A DNA stretch of 64,000 nucleotides from Fodinibacter sp963800505 (GCA_963800505.1 CAWDBL010000014.1:1-64000); one strand, 5' to 3'. Shown: positions 35,805 to 45,958, counted from the stretch's first letter. Notes: generated by a model from the sequence alone, not told the origin. Numbers and translations: made by a program.

Positions 35805-38315
35805 GTGAGCACTGCTGCCCCGATCGAGCCGCCCTCGTCGTCCCCTGCCGCCGGGATTTCCCTTCCGCAGCGGGCGCGGGTCGTCGTCATCGGGGGCGGG
35901 GTGATCGGCGCCTCGATCGCCTACCACCTGGCCCACCTCGGGGTCACCGACGTGCTCGTGCTCGAGCGCGACCGGCTCACCTCGGGCACCACCTGGCACG
36001 CCGCCGGGCTGATGACCTGCTTCGGCTCCACGAGCGAGACCAACACCGCGCTTCGCCTCTACAGCCGCGAGCTGTACGCGCGGCTCGAGCAGGAGACCGG
36101 CGTCGCCACCGGGTTCAAGCAGGTCGGGCTGATCGAGGCCGCGGCCGACGCCGACCGGCTCCACGAGTACCGGCGCGTGGCGGCCTTCCAGCGGCACCTC
36201 GGCCTCGAGGTCGAGGAGATCGGCCCGCGCGAGATGGCCGAGCTGTTCCCGCTGGCGCGCACCGACGACCTGCTCGCCGGCTTCCACGTGCCCGGCGACG
36301 GCCGGGTCAACCCGGTCGACCTCACGATGAGCCTGGCCCGCGGCGCCCGCAACCTCGGGGTGCGGGTGGTCGAGGGCGTGTCGGTGCAGCAGGTGCTCAC
36401 CCGCCCGCGCGGCCTGGTCGAGGAGGTCGTCGGCGTGCGCACGGATGCCGGTGACGTCGAGTGCGAGCTGGTGGTCAACTGCGCCGGCATGTGGGCCCGC
36501 GAGCTCGCGGAGCGCAACGGCGTGGCCGTGCCGAACCAGGCCGCCGAGCACTACTACCTCATCACCGAGCCGATCGACGGGATGAGCCCCGACGCCCCGA
36601 TCTTCGAGGACCCTGCCGCCTACGGCTACTACCGCGAGGAGGGCGGCGGCATGATGGTCGGCCTCTTCGAGCCGCGGGCGGCGGCGTGGTCGGTCGACGG
36701 CATCCCGCCCGACTTCTCGTTCGGCGAGATCACCCCCGACTGGGACCGGATGGGGCCGTTCGTCGAGCGCGCCATCTCGCGCGTGCCGGTGGTGGAGACG
36801 GTCGGCATCCGCACCTTCTTCTGCGGGCCCGAGTCGTTCACCCCCGACCTCGCGCCGGCGGTCGGTGAGGCGCCCGGCATCTCCGGCTACTTCGTCTGTG
36901 CCGGGCTGAACTCGGTGGGCATCCTCTCGGCCGGCGGGCTGGGCCGGGTGGTCGCGCAGTGGATGACGGACGGTCGCCCCGACGTCGACGTCACGGGCTT
37001 CGACGTGGCCCGGTTCCGCGACTGGCAGCTGAGCCCGAGGCACCGCGCCGAGCGCACCGCCGAGATCCTCGGCACCGTGTATGCCGCGCACACCCCGGGC
37101 ATCGAATTGGATTCTGCACGAGGGGAGTTCCGCTCGCCGGTGCACGACCGGCTGGTCGCCGAGGGTGCTCGGCTGCGTGACGTCAGCGGGTGGGAGTCGG
37201 CCGCCTGGTACGCCGGGCGCGGCCGGACCCCGACCGTCGAGCCGGGCTGGGGGCACCAGTCGTGGTTCGAGAGCTGGGCCGCCGAGCACCGCGCCGTGCG
37301 TGAGGCCGTGGGCCTGATGGACATGTCGTTCATGGCGAAGTTCGCGGTGCGCGGCGCCGACGCCGGTGCGGTGCTCGACCGGCTCAGCGCCGGGGCCGTC
37401 AACGGGGCCGACGGGGTCATCACCTACACCCAGTGGCTCGGCGACGACGGCGGCATCCTGGCCGACCTCACCGTGACCCGGTTGGCGGCGGACGACTTCC
37501 TCGTCGTCGTGTCCGACACCGCGCACGGGCGGGCGCTGGCCCTGCTGCGCCAGGCCGTGGGGGATGCCGCCGTGACGGTCGACGACATCACGACCGACCT
37601 CGGCCTGCTCACCGTGCAGGGCCCAGCGTCGCGCGACACCCTGGCTACAGCGGCACCCGAGGACGACTGGTCAACGCAGGCCTTCCCGTTCCGGTCGGCC
37701 CGCCGGGTGGCGCTCGCCGGCGTCGACGTGCTCGCCATCCGGATCACCTACCTCGGCGAGCTGGGCTGGGAGCTCTACGCCCCGGCCGACCGTACCGGCG
37801 AGGTCTGGGATGCCGTGCTCGCGGCGGGAGGGGCGCAGGGCATCCGGCCCGCCGGCCTGCGGGCCCTGTCGAGCCTGCGGATGGAGAAGGGCTACCGCGA
37901 CTACGGGCACGACATCGACAACACCGACGACGTGTATGCCGTGGGGCTGGGCTTCGCCGTGGCGCTCGACAAGCCGGGCGGCTTCCGCGGGCGGGAGGCG
38001 ACGCTGGCGGCCAAGGAGCGCGGCACACCGCACCACCGCCTGGTGCAGGTGCTGCTCGAGGACCCCGAGCCCTTGCTGTTCCACGCCGAGCCGGTGCTGC
38101 GCGACGGCGTGGTGGTCGGCTACGTGCGCGCGGCGTCGTACGGGTGGACCCTGGGTGGAGCCGTCGGGCTCGCGTTCGTCGGTGGGGACGGGCCCGTGAC
38201 ACCCGCGTGGCTGGCCGAGGGCAGCTGGCAGGTCGACGTGGCCGGCACGCTGTACCCGGCGCGGGTCTCGCTGCGGCCGATGTACGACCCGACGAGCGCC
38301 CGGGTGACTGCCTGA
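35805..38315 (+). CDS. FAD- and folate-dependent dimethylglycine/sarcosine dehydrogenase-like protein
   Basis: 836 residues. N-terminal DAO domain with VVVIGGGVIGASIAYHL and SGTTWHAAGLM, whose histidine corresponds to the covalent FAD site in dimethylglycine dehydrogenase; a middle FAO linker (about 390-440); C-terminal GCV_T domains (about 445-830) that bind tetrahydrofolate and make 5,10-methylene-THF. It likely demethylates dimethylglycine or sarcosine; the exact substrate cannot be told. glyA could use the products. TAGGTT at 35793-35798 is six bases before GTG 35805, a leaderless arrangement. Confidence 0.88.
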   Translation: MSTAAPIEPPSSSPAAGISLPQRARVVVIGGGVIGASIAYHLAHLGVTDVLVLERDRLTSGTTWHAAGLMTCFGSTSETNTALRLYSRELYARLEQETGVATGFKQVGLIEAAADADRLHEYRRVAAFQRHLGLEVEEIGPREMAELFPLARTDDLLAGFHVPGDGRVNPVDLTMSLARGARNLGVRVVEGVSVQQVLTRPRGLVEEVVGVRTDAGDVECELVVNCAGMWARELAERNGVAVPNQAAEHYYLITEPIDGMSPDAPIFEDPAAYGYYREEGGGMMVGLFEPRAAAWSVDGIPPDFSFGEITPDWDRMGPFVERAISRVPVVETVGIRTFFCGPESFTPDLAPAVGEAPGISGYFVCAGLNSVGILSAGGLGRVVAQWMTDGRPDVDVTGFDVARFRDWQLSPRHRAERTAEILGTVYAAHTPGIELDSARGEFRSPVHDRLVAEGARLRDVSGWESAAWYAGRGRTPTVEPGWGHQSWFESWAAEHRAVREAVGLMDMSFMAKFAVRGADAGAVLDRLSAGAVNGADGVITYTQWLGDDGGILADLTVTRLAADDFLVVVSDTAHGRALALLRQAVGDAAVTVDDITTDLGLLTVQGPASRDTLATAAPEDDWSTQAFPFRSARRVALAGVDVLAIRITYLGELGWELYAPADRTGEVWDAVLAAGGAQGIRPAGLRALSSLRMEKGYRDYGHDIDNTDDVYAVGLGFAVALDKPGGFRGREATLAAKERGTPHHRLVQVLLEDPEPLLFHAEPVLRDGVVVGYVRAASYGWTLGGAVGLAFVGGDGPVTPAWLAEGSWQVDVAGTLYPARVSLRPMYDPTSARVTA

Positions 38316-38365
38316 CGGCATCCGCTGCCGTGGGGGCGGGTGCTGCCGTCTGGGACGATGGCCGC

Positions 38366-38644
38366 ATGCCTCGTGCCAACCGTCGCCGCCGCGACCTGGA
38401 GTCGCGGCCGATGTCGGGCTCGGGCGAGGTGGCCACCGAGTCGTATGCCGGGAAGTCCTGGCACGTGCGCCGGCTCAGCGGGGCGTCGTCCTCGCGTGAG
38501 TACCGGTGCCCGGGGTGCCACCAAGGCATCGCAGTGGGCACTGCGCACGTCGTGGCGTGGCCGGCGCAGGGCGTGGGCGGCATCGACGAGCGCCGGCACT
38601 GGCACACCCGGTGCTGGGCCGCACGGCACGCCGCCCGCCCCTGA
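38366..38644 (+). CDS. Small conserved actinobacterial protein with zinc-ribbon-like cysteines
   Basis: 92 residues. After a basic N-terminus comes YRCPGCHQGIAVGTAHVVAWP and later RRHWHTRCW, giving a C-x2-C...H-x-x-C set that could bind zinc. Similar small proteins in actinobacteria are often labelled ATP/GTP-binding without evidence. ATG 38366; the frame is open upstream but overlaps the dehydrogenase and is not protein-like. Confidence 0.65.
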   Translation: MPRANRRRRDLESRPMSGSGEVATESYAGKSWHVRRLSGASSSREYRCPGCHQGIAVGTAHVVAWPAQGVGGIDERRHWHTRCWAARHAARP

Positions 38645-38808
38645 CCTGCCCCGCCAGACGCAGATGCCGTGACCGGCGGACACCGCCCGGCGGTGTGATC
38701 TTGCGGGCACTTCGCCAAAGCCGATGCGCCCAGGCGGGCCAGGGGAGACGCTGTGGGTGCAGGGAGCCTCCGCGAGGAGGTCCTTGCGCGCGTAGTGAGG
38801 CGACGGCC

Positions 38809-41622
38809 GTGGCTGGAACGTGGACGGGTCGGCTGGGCACTCTCGCGGTCGGGGCAACCTTGGCCCTGGCCTCGACGCTGGGTGCAGCGACCCCGGCCAC
38901 GGCGAGGCCGGCCGGCGCGCCGGGGGTGGAGCGCGCGGCGGCCCTGCCCGGCACGGCCCAGGCGACCGGCTCGGACACCCCGGCGGGAGGTCCGCCTCGG
39001 GAGGTTCGCGGTGCCCCGGTCGACCCCACGCCCCGCACGCTGAGGCAGCCCGACGGGACGACCTTCACCGCAGTGCAGCACGGGGACGCGGTGCGCGGCT
39101 GGTGGACGGCCAAGGGCGCGACGGTCGCCCGCTCGGCCAGCGGGACGTGGCGGTTCGCCACCCGCCTGGACGCGAGCGGCCAGCCCGCCCCGGTGGGTGC
39201 TCCGGTCCGCCCCGGCGCCTCGTTGCCGGACGCGGCGGTCGGCCTGTCGCCGGTCGAGGACGGTGCGACGCCGCAGGTCGACCCGGCCATGCCGGCGCTG
39301 GGCTTCACCGGCGAGCAGAGGACGCTCGTCATCCTGGCCCAGTTCCGGGACACGAAGTCTCTGGGTACCACGCCTGCCGACTGGAGCGCGCGCTTCTTCG
39401 GCGCCACGGACAGCGTGCGCGCCTTCTACCGGGGCGCCAGCTCGGGCCAGCTCGACCTGACGCCGGCCACGGAGATCTCCGGCACCGCCGACGACGGGGT
39501 GATCGGGTGGGTCACCCTGGACATGAACCACCCGAACTACGGCGGCGACATCGACGAGCGTGCTCTGGACATCACAGCGGGCGCCATCGAGAAGGCTGAC
39601 CCGGACATCGACTACGCGAGCTATGACACCAACCGCAACGGCGTCATCGAACCGGCCGAGCTGCACCTCACCGTCATCGTGGCCGGCTTCGAGGCCGCCT
39701 ATGGGGGCAGCAGTGCGTGTGCACCGAACGTGTGGGCGCACCGGTGGGCGATCAGGACCGGCGCCCCAGTGGTCGACGGCACCACCGTCGGCAGCCGCGG
39801 CTACACCCAGTTCGGCGAGAAGCACTGCTTCACGACCAGCCCCAAAATGGCTCACCAGGCCACGATCGGCATCATGGCCCACGAGTTCGGCCACGACCTG
39901 GGCTGGCCGGACCTCTACGACATCGACGGCCCCGCCGAGGGAGTGGGCGAGTGGAGCCTGATGGCCTCGGGCAGCTGGGGCTCGAAGTCGGTCAGCAGCC
40001 CGGCGGGCGACGCCCCGGTACTGCCCGACGCGTGGAGCCGTTCGGTCCAGCGTTGGGTCACCCCGGTCGAGGTCACGTCCACCACCGCCGTTTCCGTCCC
40101 GCAGGTCACCACCACCGACACGGTCTACCGCCTCCTCCCGGACGCCGACGGCCCGCAGACCTGGGGAACGGGGGGCGAGTACTTCCTCGTCGAGAACCGC
40201 CAGAAGGCCGGCCTCGACACCGCCCTGCCGGGCTGTGGCCTCGTCGTCTACCACGTGCGCGAGAGCCTGGAGGAGAACGAGACCGTCACCAGCCGACTCG
40301 TCGACGTCGTCGAGGCCGACGGCCTGGAGAGGCTGAACACGACGGGCTACCGCGGGGGCCCGGGGGACGCGTGGCACGGCATCAGCGGCCACACCGTGCT
40401 CACCAGCTGGACCACGCCCAGCACGCGGCTCACCAACGGCACCGCGACGACGGCGAAGATGTCGGCCAGGGGTGCGTGCGCCGCGACGATGCCCGCCACC
40501 CTGACCGGCGACTCGGTGACCACCCCCGCCGACGTGAGATCCGGGTTCACGGCGGTGTCGCCGAAGCGGGTGCTGGACACGCGCACCGGTGTGGGTGCCG
40601 CCAAGGCGAAGGTCGGTGCGCGGCGCACGGTGACCGTGGCGATCCCGGGTCTGCCGGCGGGGGCGACGGCGGTGACGTTGAACGTCACGGCGACCCGTCC
40701 GACGGCGACGAGCTATGTGAGCGTGTACCCGGGTGGCACGGCCAGGCCGGGTGCCTCGAACCTGAACGTGGTGGCGGGTCAGACGATCGCGAACCAGGTG
40801 ACGGTGGCGCTGGGGTCGGGCAACCGGGTCACCTTGTACAACTACGCGGGCACGATCGACCTGGTCGTGGACCTGTCCGGCTACTACACCCGCAATGCCG
40901 GGGCGGGGTTCGCGGCGGTGTCGCCGAAGCGGGTGCTGGACACGCGCACCGGTGTGGGTGCCGCCAAGGCGAAGGTCGGTGCGCGGCGCACGGTGACCGT
41001 GGCGATCCCGGGTCTGCCGGCGGGGGCGACGGCGGTGACGTTGAACGTCACGGCGACCCGTCCGACGGCGACGAGCTATGTGAGCGTGTACCCGGGTGGC
41101 ACGGCCAGGCCGGGTGCCTCGAACCTGAACGTGGTGGCGGGTCAGACGATCGCGAACCAGGTGACGGTGGCGCTGGGGTCGGGCAACCGGGTCACCTTGT
41201 ACAACTACGCGGGCACGATCGACCTGGTCGTGGACCTGTCCGGCTACTACACCCGCAATGCCGGGGCGGGGTTCGCGGCGGTGTCGCCGAAGCGGGTGCT
41301 GGACACGCGCACCGGTGTGGGTGCCGCCAAGGCGAAGGTCGGTGCGCGGCGCACGGTGACCGTGGCGATCCCGGGTCTGCCGGCGGGGGCGACGGCGGTG
41401 ACGTTGAACGTCACGGCGACCCGTCCGACGGCGACGAGCTATGTGAGCGTGTACCCGGGTGGCACGGCCAGGCCGGGTGCCTCGAACCTGAACGTGGTGG
41501 CGGGTCAGACGATCGCGAACCAGGTGACGGTGGCGCTGGGGTCGGGCAACCGGGTCACCTTGTACAACTACGCGGGCACGATCGACCTGGTCGCGGACCT
41601 GTCCGGCTACTCCACCCAGTGA
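38809..41622 (+). CDS. Secreted M6-family metalloprotease with three C-terminal repeats
   Basis: 937 residues from GTG 38809. Signal peptide GRLGTLAVGATLALASTLGA, then a propeptide-like region and a catalytic domain with the zinc motif HEFGHDLGWPD (HExxHxxGxxD) as in immune inhibitor A-type M6 proteases. An EF-hand-like calcium loop DTNRNGVIEPAE precedes it. The C-terminal 360 residues are three 121-residue beta-rich repeats (RVLDTRTG ... LNVTATRPT ... LSGYY), a type found in actinobacterial surface and secreted proteins and thought to aid binding. Likely an extracellular protein-degrading enzyme. The exact start is uncertain because the frame is open far upstream. Confidence 0.88.
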   Translation: MAGTWTGRLGTLAVGATLALASTLGAATPATARPAGAPGVERAAALPGTAQATGSDTPAGGPPREVRGAPVDPTPRTLRQPDGTTFTAVQHGDAVRGWWTAKGATVARSASGTWRFATRLDASGQPAPVGAPVRPGASLPDAAVGLSPVEDGATPQVDPAMPALGFTGEQRTLVILAQFRDTKSLGTTPADWSARFFGATDSVRAFYRGASSGQLDLTPATEISGTADDGVIGWVTLDMNHPNYGGDIDERALDITAGAIEKADPDIDYASYDTNRNGVIEPAELHLTVIVAGFEAAYGGSSACAPNVWAHRWAIRTGAPVVDGTTVGSRGYTQFGEKHCFTTSPKMAHQATIGIMAHEFGHDLGWPDLYDIDGPAEGVGEWSLMASGSWGSKSVSSPAGDAPVLPDAWSRSVQRWVTPVEVTSTTAVSVPQVTTTDTVYRLLPDADGPQTWGTGGEYFLVENRQKAGLDTALPGCGLVVYHVRESLEENETVTSRLVDVVEADGLERLNTTGYRGGPGDAWHGISGHTVLTSWTTPSTRLTNGTATTAKMSARGACAATMPATLTGDSVTTPADVRSGFTAVSPKRVLDTRTGVGAAKAKVGARRTVTVAIPGLPAGATAVTLNVTATRPTATSYVSVYPGGTARPGASNLNVVAGQTIANQVTVALGSGNRVTLYNYAGTIDLVVDLSGYYTRNAGAGFAAVSPKRVLDTRTGVGAAKAKVGARRTVTVAIPGLPAGATAVTLNVTATRPTATSYVSVYPGGTARPGASNLNVVAGQTIANQVTVALGSGNRVTLYNYAGTIDLVVDLSGYYTRNAGAGFAAVSPKRVLDTRTGVGAAKAKVGARRTVTVAIPGLPAGATAVTLNVTATRPTATSYVSVYPGGTARPGASNLNVVAGQTIANQVTVALGSGNRVTLYNYAGTIDLVADLSGYSTQ
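40561..41620 (+). repeat. Three tandem 363-bp repeats inside the protease gene
   Basis: Units begin at 40561, 40924 and 41287, a period of exactly 363 bases (121 codons). By eye the units are almost base-for-base identical, including third codon positions; the last one differs mainly at its end, where ACC CAG TGA replaces the linker. Such identity points to recent duplication or ongoing gene conversion. Confidence 0.95.
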
Positions 41623-41744
41623 GCGCCGGCTCCTGACACCGTGCCCACGCAGCAGCTCGGTCGCACGCGGTAAATCGGCGCGCGGCATCCGAACTGCTGC
41701 GGGCGGCATCCGAGCGTGTGCCTGCTGGCCGGACCCGAGCCGGG

Positions 41745-43061
41745 TCAGGCGCGGCGCTGCCTCGGCACGAGCACTTCCTCGTAGAGCAGCAGCAGGCCGG
41801 CCGCGACCGGGATGGCGAGCAGGGCGCCGAGCACCCCGAGCAGGGCCCCACCGACCAGGGCGGCGACGATCGTCACCGGGCCCGGCACCGACACGGTGCG
41901 CTGCATGACGCGGGGGGCCACGATGTAGTTCTCGAGCTGCTGGTAGACGAGGTAGTAGACGAACACGATGAGCGCCTTCTTCGGCTCGTCGAAGGAGGCC
42001 ACGACGACGACGACGGCAGCCCCGAGCGTGGCACCGATCATCGGGATGAGTCCGAGCAGCCCGACGGTGACGGCCAGCACCGCGGCGTAGGGGACGCCGA
42101 CGATGCGCATCATCACGTAGGACAGCAGCGCGTTGAGCGTCGCGATGAACCCCTGGCCGATCGCGTACGACCCGACCCGGCGAAAGATCTCCTCGGACAG
42201 CGACTCGACCCGCCTGCGCCTGCTGGCCGGCACGACGGCGTAGGCGGCCTGCTTGACCCGGGGCAGCGAGGAGAGGAAGTACAGCGTGAGCACCAGCACG
42301 GTGAAGACCTGGAAGAGCCCGTTGAGCACGGCCCGCCCCGCGCCGAGGATGCCGCCGAGCACCCCCTCGATGAACTGCTGGTCGGTCATCCGCGCCTGGA
42401 GCTCTGCCCGGACCGTGTCGATGACGTCGTAGTTGCGGTCGACCTCGCGCACCCACCTGCTGCCGAGGAGATCCTCGAGGTAGCCGGGAGCCTGCTGGGT
42501 GAGCTGGGTCCCCTCGACGACGACCGGTGGGATGACGAGGAAGCCGATGAGCACGAAGACGACGAGCAGGCCGGTGAAGACCACGGCGACGGACCCGGCC
42601 CGGCGCACCCCGCGGTCGACGAGGGCGTCGACGATCGGGTTGAGCGCCAGGGCGAGGAACACCGAGACGATCAACAGGGTCAGGGTGGTGCTGAGCCGGC
42701 CGACCATCTGCCACAGGCCGATCGCGAGCAGCGCCCCGGTGGCGCCGAAGAAGCCGATGTAGAAGGGCGAGTGACGGTTGAGCGGGCGCCCGATCACCCC
42801 GTAGGTGGGGTTCTGACCCGCCGGTGGCCCGGCAGCCGGCACCGCCTCGGGAGTGGTCGGCGGCGATGGCGCAGCGGGACCGCCGGCCGCCACCGCCGGG
42901 TCGGGGCCGGCATCCACAGGCGTGACGGTGTCGAGCAGTGCGGCGTCGGCGGCACCGTCGTCCTGCGCCAGTGCGGCGATCCGGTTGCTCTGCTCGAGCG
43001 CGGCGACCTGGCGCCGCCGGAACTCGGCCCACCGAGTCACCGGGCTCCACAGCCTGGACAT
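41745..43061 (-). CDS. AI-2E family (TqsA/PerM-like) membrane permease
   Basis: 438 residues. After a polar, Pro/Ala-rich N-terminal 90 residues come about eight membrane helices with the family layout: an initial pair (ALLAIGLWQMV; LLIVSVFLALALNPIVDAL), a periplasmic-side domain, and a late PMIGATLGAAVVVVVA followed by NYIVAPRVMQ. Members export autoinducer-2 or other small molecules, or act as antiporters; the substrate is unknown. ATG 43061 is preferred over GTG 43085 because TAGGGT abuts 43085 and GGGAGGTGG lies between. Confidence 0.85.
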   Translation of the reverse strand: MSRLWSPVTRWAEFRRRQVAALEQSNRIAALAQDDGAADAALLDTVTPVDAGPDPAVAAGGPAAPSPPTTPEAVPAAGPPAGQNPTYGVIGRPLNRHSPFYIGFFGATGALLAIGLWQMVGRLSTTLTLLIVSVFLALALNPIVDALVDRGVRRAGSVAVVFTGLLVVFVLIGFLVIPPVVVEGTQLTQQAPGYLEDLLGSRWVREVDRNYDVIDTVRAELQARMTDQQFIEGVLGGILGAGRAVLNGLFQVFTVLVLTLYFLSSLPRVKQAAYAVVPASRRRRVESLSEEIFRRVGSYAIGQGFIATLNALLSYVMMRIVGVPYAAVLAVTVGLLGLIPMIGATLGAAVVVVVASFDEPKKALIVFVYYLVYQQLENYIVAPRVMQRTVSVPGPVTIVAALVGGALLGVLGALLAIPVAAGLLLLYEEVLVPRQRRA

Positions 43062-43135
43062 CTCCACGCGCCACCTCCCGGCCACACCCTAGCGGCGGCT
43101 CCGCGGCGCTCCCGCGGACACCGGGCTCAGCCGGT

Positions 43136-44476
43136 TCAGGCGTCGCGGAACCGGTTGATGGCGTCCTCGAACCGGGCGCGCTTGTCGGGGTCGGTCACCC
43201 CGAGGCCCTCCTGCGGCGACAGCGTGAGCACGCCGACCTTGCCCTGGTGCAGGTTGCGGTGCACGTCGAGAGCCGCCGTGCCGACGTCCTCGAGTGCGTA
43301 GGTGCGGCTCAGGGTCGGGTGGATGAGGCCGCGGTCGACGAGCTCGTTGGCCTCCCACGCCTCGCGGTAGTTCGCGAAGTGCGAGCTGACGATGCGCTTG
43401 AGGTTCATCCAGAGGTAGCGGTTGTCGTACTCGTGCATGTAGCCCGACGTCGAGGCGCAGGTGACGATGGTGCCGCCCTTGCGGGCCACGTAGACGCTGG
43501 CGCCGAAGGTCTCGCGACCGGGGTGCTCGAAGACGATGTCGACGTCGTGGCCACCGGTGAGCTCGCGGATCTTCTTGCCCAGGCGCTGCCACTCCTTGGG
43601 GTCCTGCGCGGTGCCCTCGGCGTTCCAGAACCGGTAGCCCTCGGCGGAGCGGTCGATGATCAGCTCGGCGCCCATCGCCCGGCAGATCGCGGCCTTCTCG
43701 GGGGAGGAGACCACGCAGATGGGGGTGGCGCCGCCGGCGAGCGCCATCTGGGTGGCGTAGGAGCCCAGCCCGCCGGAGGCGCCCCAGATCAGCACCCGGT
43801 CGCCGAGCTTCATGTGGGCGCCGTTCTTGGAGATCAGCTGGCGGTAGGCCGTGGAGTTGACCAGCCCAGGAGCGGCGGCCTCCTCCCAGGACAGGTGGGT
43901 CGGCTTCGGCATCAGCTGGTTGGCCTTGACGATCGCCAGCTCGGCCAGCCCGCCGAAGTTGGTCTCGAAGCCCCAGATCCGCTGCTGCGGGTCCATCATC
44001 GTGTCGTCGTGGCCCTCGGCGTCCTCGAGCTCGACGCTCAGGCAGTGCGCCACGACCTCCGTGCCCGGCTTCCACTTGGTGACGCCGGGGCCGGTGCGCA
44101 GCACGACGCCGGCGAGGTCGGAGCCGACCACGTGGTAGGGCAGGTCGTGGCGCTTGGCGAACTCCGAGGTGCGCCCGTAGCGCTCGAGGAAGGAGAACGT
44201 CGACACCGGCTCGAAGATCGAGGTCCACACGGTGTTGTAGTTGATCGCGCTGGCCATGACGGCGACGAGCGCCTCGCCGGGCGCCAGCTCGGGCGTCGGC
44301 ACCTGCTCGACGTGCAGCGAGCGGCGGGGGTCCTTGTCGCGGGTGGGCATCCCCGCGAACATCTCGACCTCGTCCTTGTGCACCGTGGCGGCGCGGTAGG
44401 TGGGCGGGACGTCGATCTCGGCATAGGTCTGGATGCTGCGGTCCCCGGAGAGGATGGCCTCGCGGATCTGGTCCAT
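43136..44476 (-). CDS. ccr: Crotonyl-CoA carboxylase/reductase
   Basis: 446-residue MDR-family enzyme that reductively carboxylates crotonyl-CoA to (2S)-ethylmalonyl-CoA with NADPH and CO2, the key step of the ethylmalonyl-CoA pathway and a source of extender units. Residues matching the described CO2-binding pocket are present: N81, F170-E171 and H366 (IVSSHFANY). The NADPH loop is WGASGGLGSY. ATG 44476 follows AAGGAG. The mutase that uses the product (after epimerisation) is at 29-31 kb. Confidence 0.95.
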   Translation of the reverse strand: MDQIREAILSGDRSIQTYAEIDVPPTYRAATVHKDEVEMFAGMPTRDKDPRRSLHVEQVPTPELAPGEALVAVMASAINYNTVWTSIFEPVSTFSFLERYGRTSEFAKRHDLPYHVVGSDLAGVVLRTGPGVTKWKPGTEVVAHCLSVELEDAEGHDDTMMDPQQRIWGFETNFGGLAELAIVKANQLMPKPTHLSWEEAAAPGLVNSTAYRQLISKNGAHMKLGDRVLIWGASGGLGSYATQMALAGGATPICVVSSPEKAAICRAMGAELIIDRSAEGYRFWNAEGTAQDPKEWQRLGKKIRELTGGHDVDIVFEHPGRETFGASVYVARKGGTIVTCASTSGYMHEYDNRYLWMNLKRIVSSHFANYREAWEANELVDRGLIHPTLSRTYALEDVGTAALDVHRNLHQGKVGVLTLSPQEGLGVTDPDKRARFEDAINRFRDA

Positions 44477-44647
44477 GCGGTCGTGCTCCTTCAGCGGTGA
44501 GGGCGTGTGCGATCGGCGGTGGCGAGCCCGCCCGGCGAACCTAGTCTCCCCGCCACTCGCGAACGGGGCCCTATGACAGCCCTCACGACGTGATCCGGCT
44601 CACGGTCGACCGGGACGCCGGTCAGGCGTCCGGCATACAGTTTCGTC

Positions 44648-45958
44648 GTGGCCCTCACCCCCCTCTCGCGCCGGAAGCTGGTGCTCGGCACGGGTGGGGT
44701 GCTCACCTACGGGGCGCTGGCGTGGTGGAGCATCGAGTACCGCATCCGTCGCGCGGAGGTGCCCCTGTACAGCGAGACGGTGGCCTTCTCCGCGCCCGGC
44801 GTGCGCGAGCTGGTGCCCACCGGCCACCCGGATGCCGTGGTGCCCGGCACCCGCGTGCTCGCCGCCCGGCCGCTGAGCACCATGCTCGTCGAGGACGAGC
44901 AGGCCTGGCTCGAGCGCTGCGCTCCCTGGGTGCGCACGGCGCTCGACGGGGGCGACGACGTGCTGCGCTCGGCCCTGCTCGACCTGCGGGCCCTGTCGGT
45001 GGGGCTGCCGGTGTGCGTCGCGGGGTGGAGCGAGAGATGGCGCTACGCGTGGCCGCGCGACGTGTCGTTCGTGGCGACCGCGCTGGCCCGCACCGGGCAC
45101 ACCGAGCACGCGGCCGAGCAGCTGGGCTTCCTTCAGGAGGTGCAGCGCCACGACGGCTGGTTCGAGGCACGCTACGACCTGCGCACCCGCCGCACGCCCG
45201 ACGACCGGGTGGCCCAGCTCGACGGGTCCGCCTGGTCGGTGTGGGGTGGCCACCAGCTCGCGCTCGCCGCCCCCGACCGGGCCGTCGAGCTGCTGACCCC
45301 CCTGCGCCCGATGTTCCTGCTCAGCACCCAGCGGCTGCTGGCCTCGCTCGACGCCGACACGCTGCTGCCGATGGCCTCGTCCGACTACTGGGAGCTCGTC
45401 GAGCGCTCGGTGACCCTCGGCACGGCGGCCTCCGTGCTCGCCGGGCTGCGCAGCGCCACCGAGGTGCTGCCGCTCGTCGGCGAGCAGGCCCTGGCCGAGC
45501 GCACCCGCGCCGCGGCCAAGTCGCTGGCCGGCCAGGTGCACGAGCAGTTCGGGGCGCGTGGCTACCCGCGGATGCTCGACGACCCGGCGGCCGACGCCGC
45601 GGTGACCTTCCTCGCCGCGCCGATCGGTGGCCCCGGGGTGGACGACGCGGTGCTGACCGCGATGGGGCGCGCCCAGACCGCGATGGCCCGCCCCGCCGGA
45701 GGGGTGGCGCCCGGGGTGCAGTGGAAGGACGACGGCATCAGCTGGACCCCCGAGACGGCGCTGTTCGCCGCCGCGTGGGCCGCCAGCGGTGAGCGGGACC
45801 GTGCCGAGGCCCTGCTCGGCTGGCTCGGTGAGCACCGCACCGACGCCGGGTCGTTTCCCGAGAAGGTGCTCTTCGACGGCCGGCCCGCCGCGGTGGCGCC
45901 GCTGGCCTGGACGGCCGCGCTGGTCGTCATCGCCCGGCACGAGCTGGTGCACGCGTGA
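44648..45958 (+). CDS. GH15-like (six-hairpin glycosidase) protein with N-terminal anchor
   Basis: 436 residues. The N-terminus SRRKLVLGTGGVLTYGALAWW has a twin-arginine-like pair and a hydrophobic stretch. The rest has the alpha/alpha-barrel feel of glucoamylase-type proteins, with RYAWPRDVSFVATAL matching the GH15 W-x-RD motif and paired ISWTPETALFAAAW near the end. Whether it still hydrolyses glycans is unclear. TACAGT at 44636-44641 lies six bases before GTG 44648 (leaderless). The next gene overlaps its stop (GTGA), so they form an operon. Confidence 0.75.
   Translation: MALTPLSRRKLVLGTGGVLTYGALAWWSIEYRIRRAEVPLYSETVAFSAPGVRELVPTGHPDAVVPGTRVLAARPLSTMLVEDEQAWLERCAPWVRTALDGGDDVLRSALLDLRALSVGLPVCVAGWSERWRYAWPRDVSFVATALARTGHTEHAAEQLGFLQEVQRHDGWFEARYDLRTRRTPDDRVAQLDGSAWSVWGGHQLALAAPDRAVELLTPLRPMFLLSTQRLLASLDADTLLPMASSDYWELVERSVTLGTAASVLAGLRSATEVLPLVGEQALAERTRAAAKSLAGQVHEQFGARGYPRMLDDPAADAAVTFLAAPIGGPGVDDAVLTAMGRAQTAMARPAGGVAPGVQWKDDGISWTPETALFAAAWAASGERDRAEALLGWLGEHRTDAGSFPEKVLFDGRPAAVAPLAWTAALVVIARHELVHA

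Noticed and set aside
37744..43074. A 1776-codon open frame on the minus strand across the protease and AI-2E genes
   Set aside because: Arginine/glycine-rich antisense shadow of real genes; long antisense frames are expected at this GC content and the repeats there simply mirror the protease repeats.
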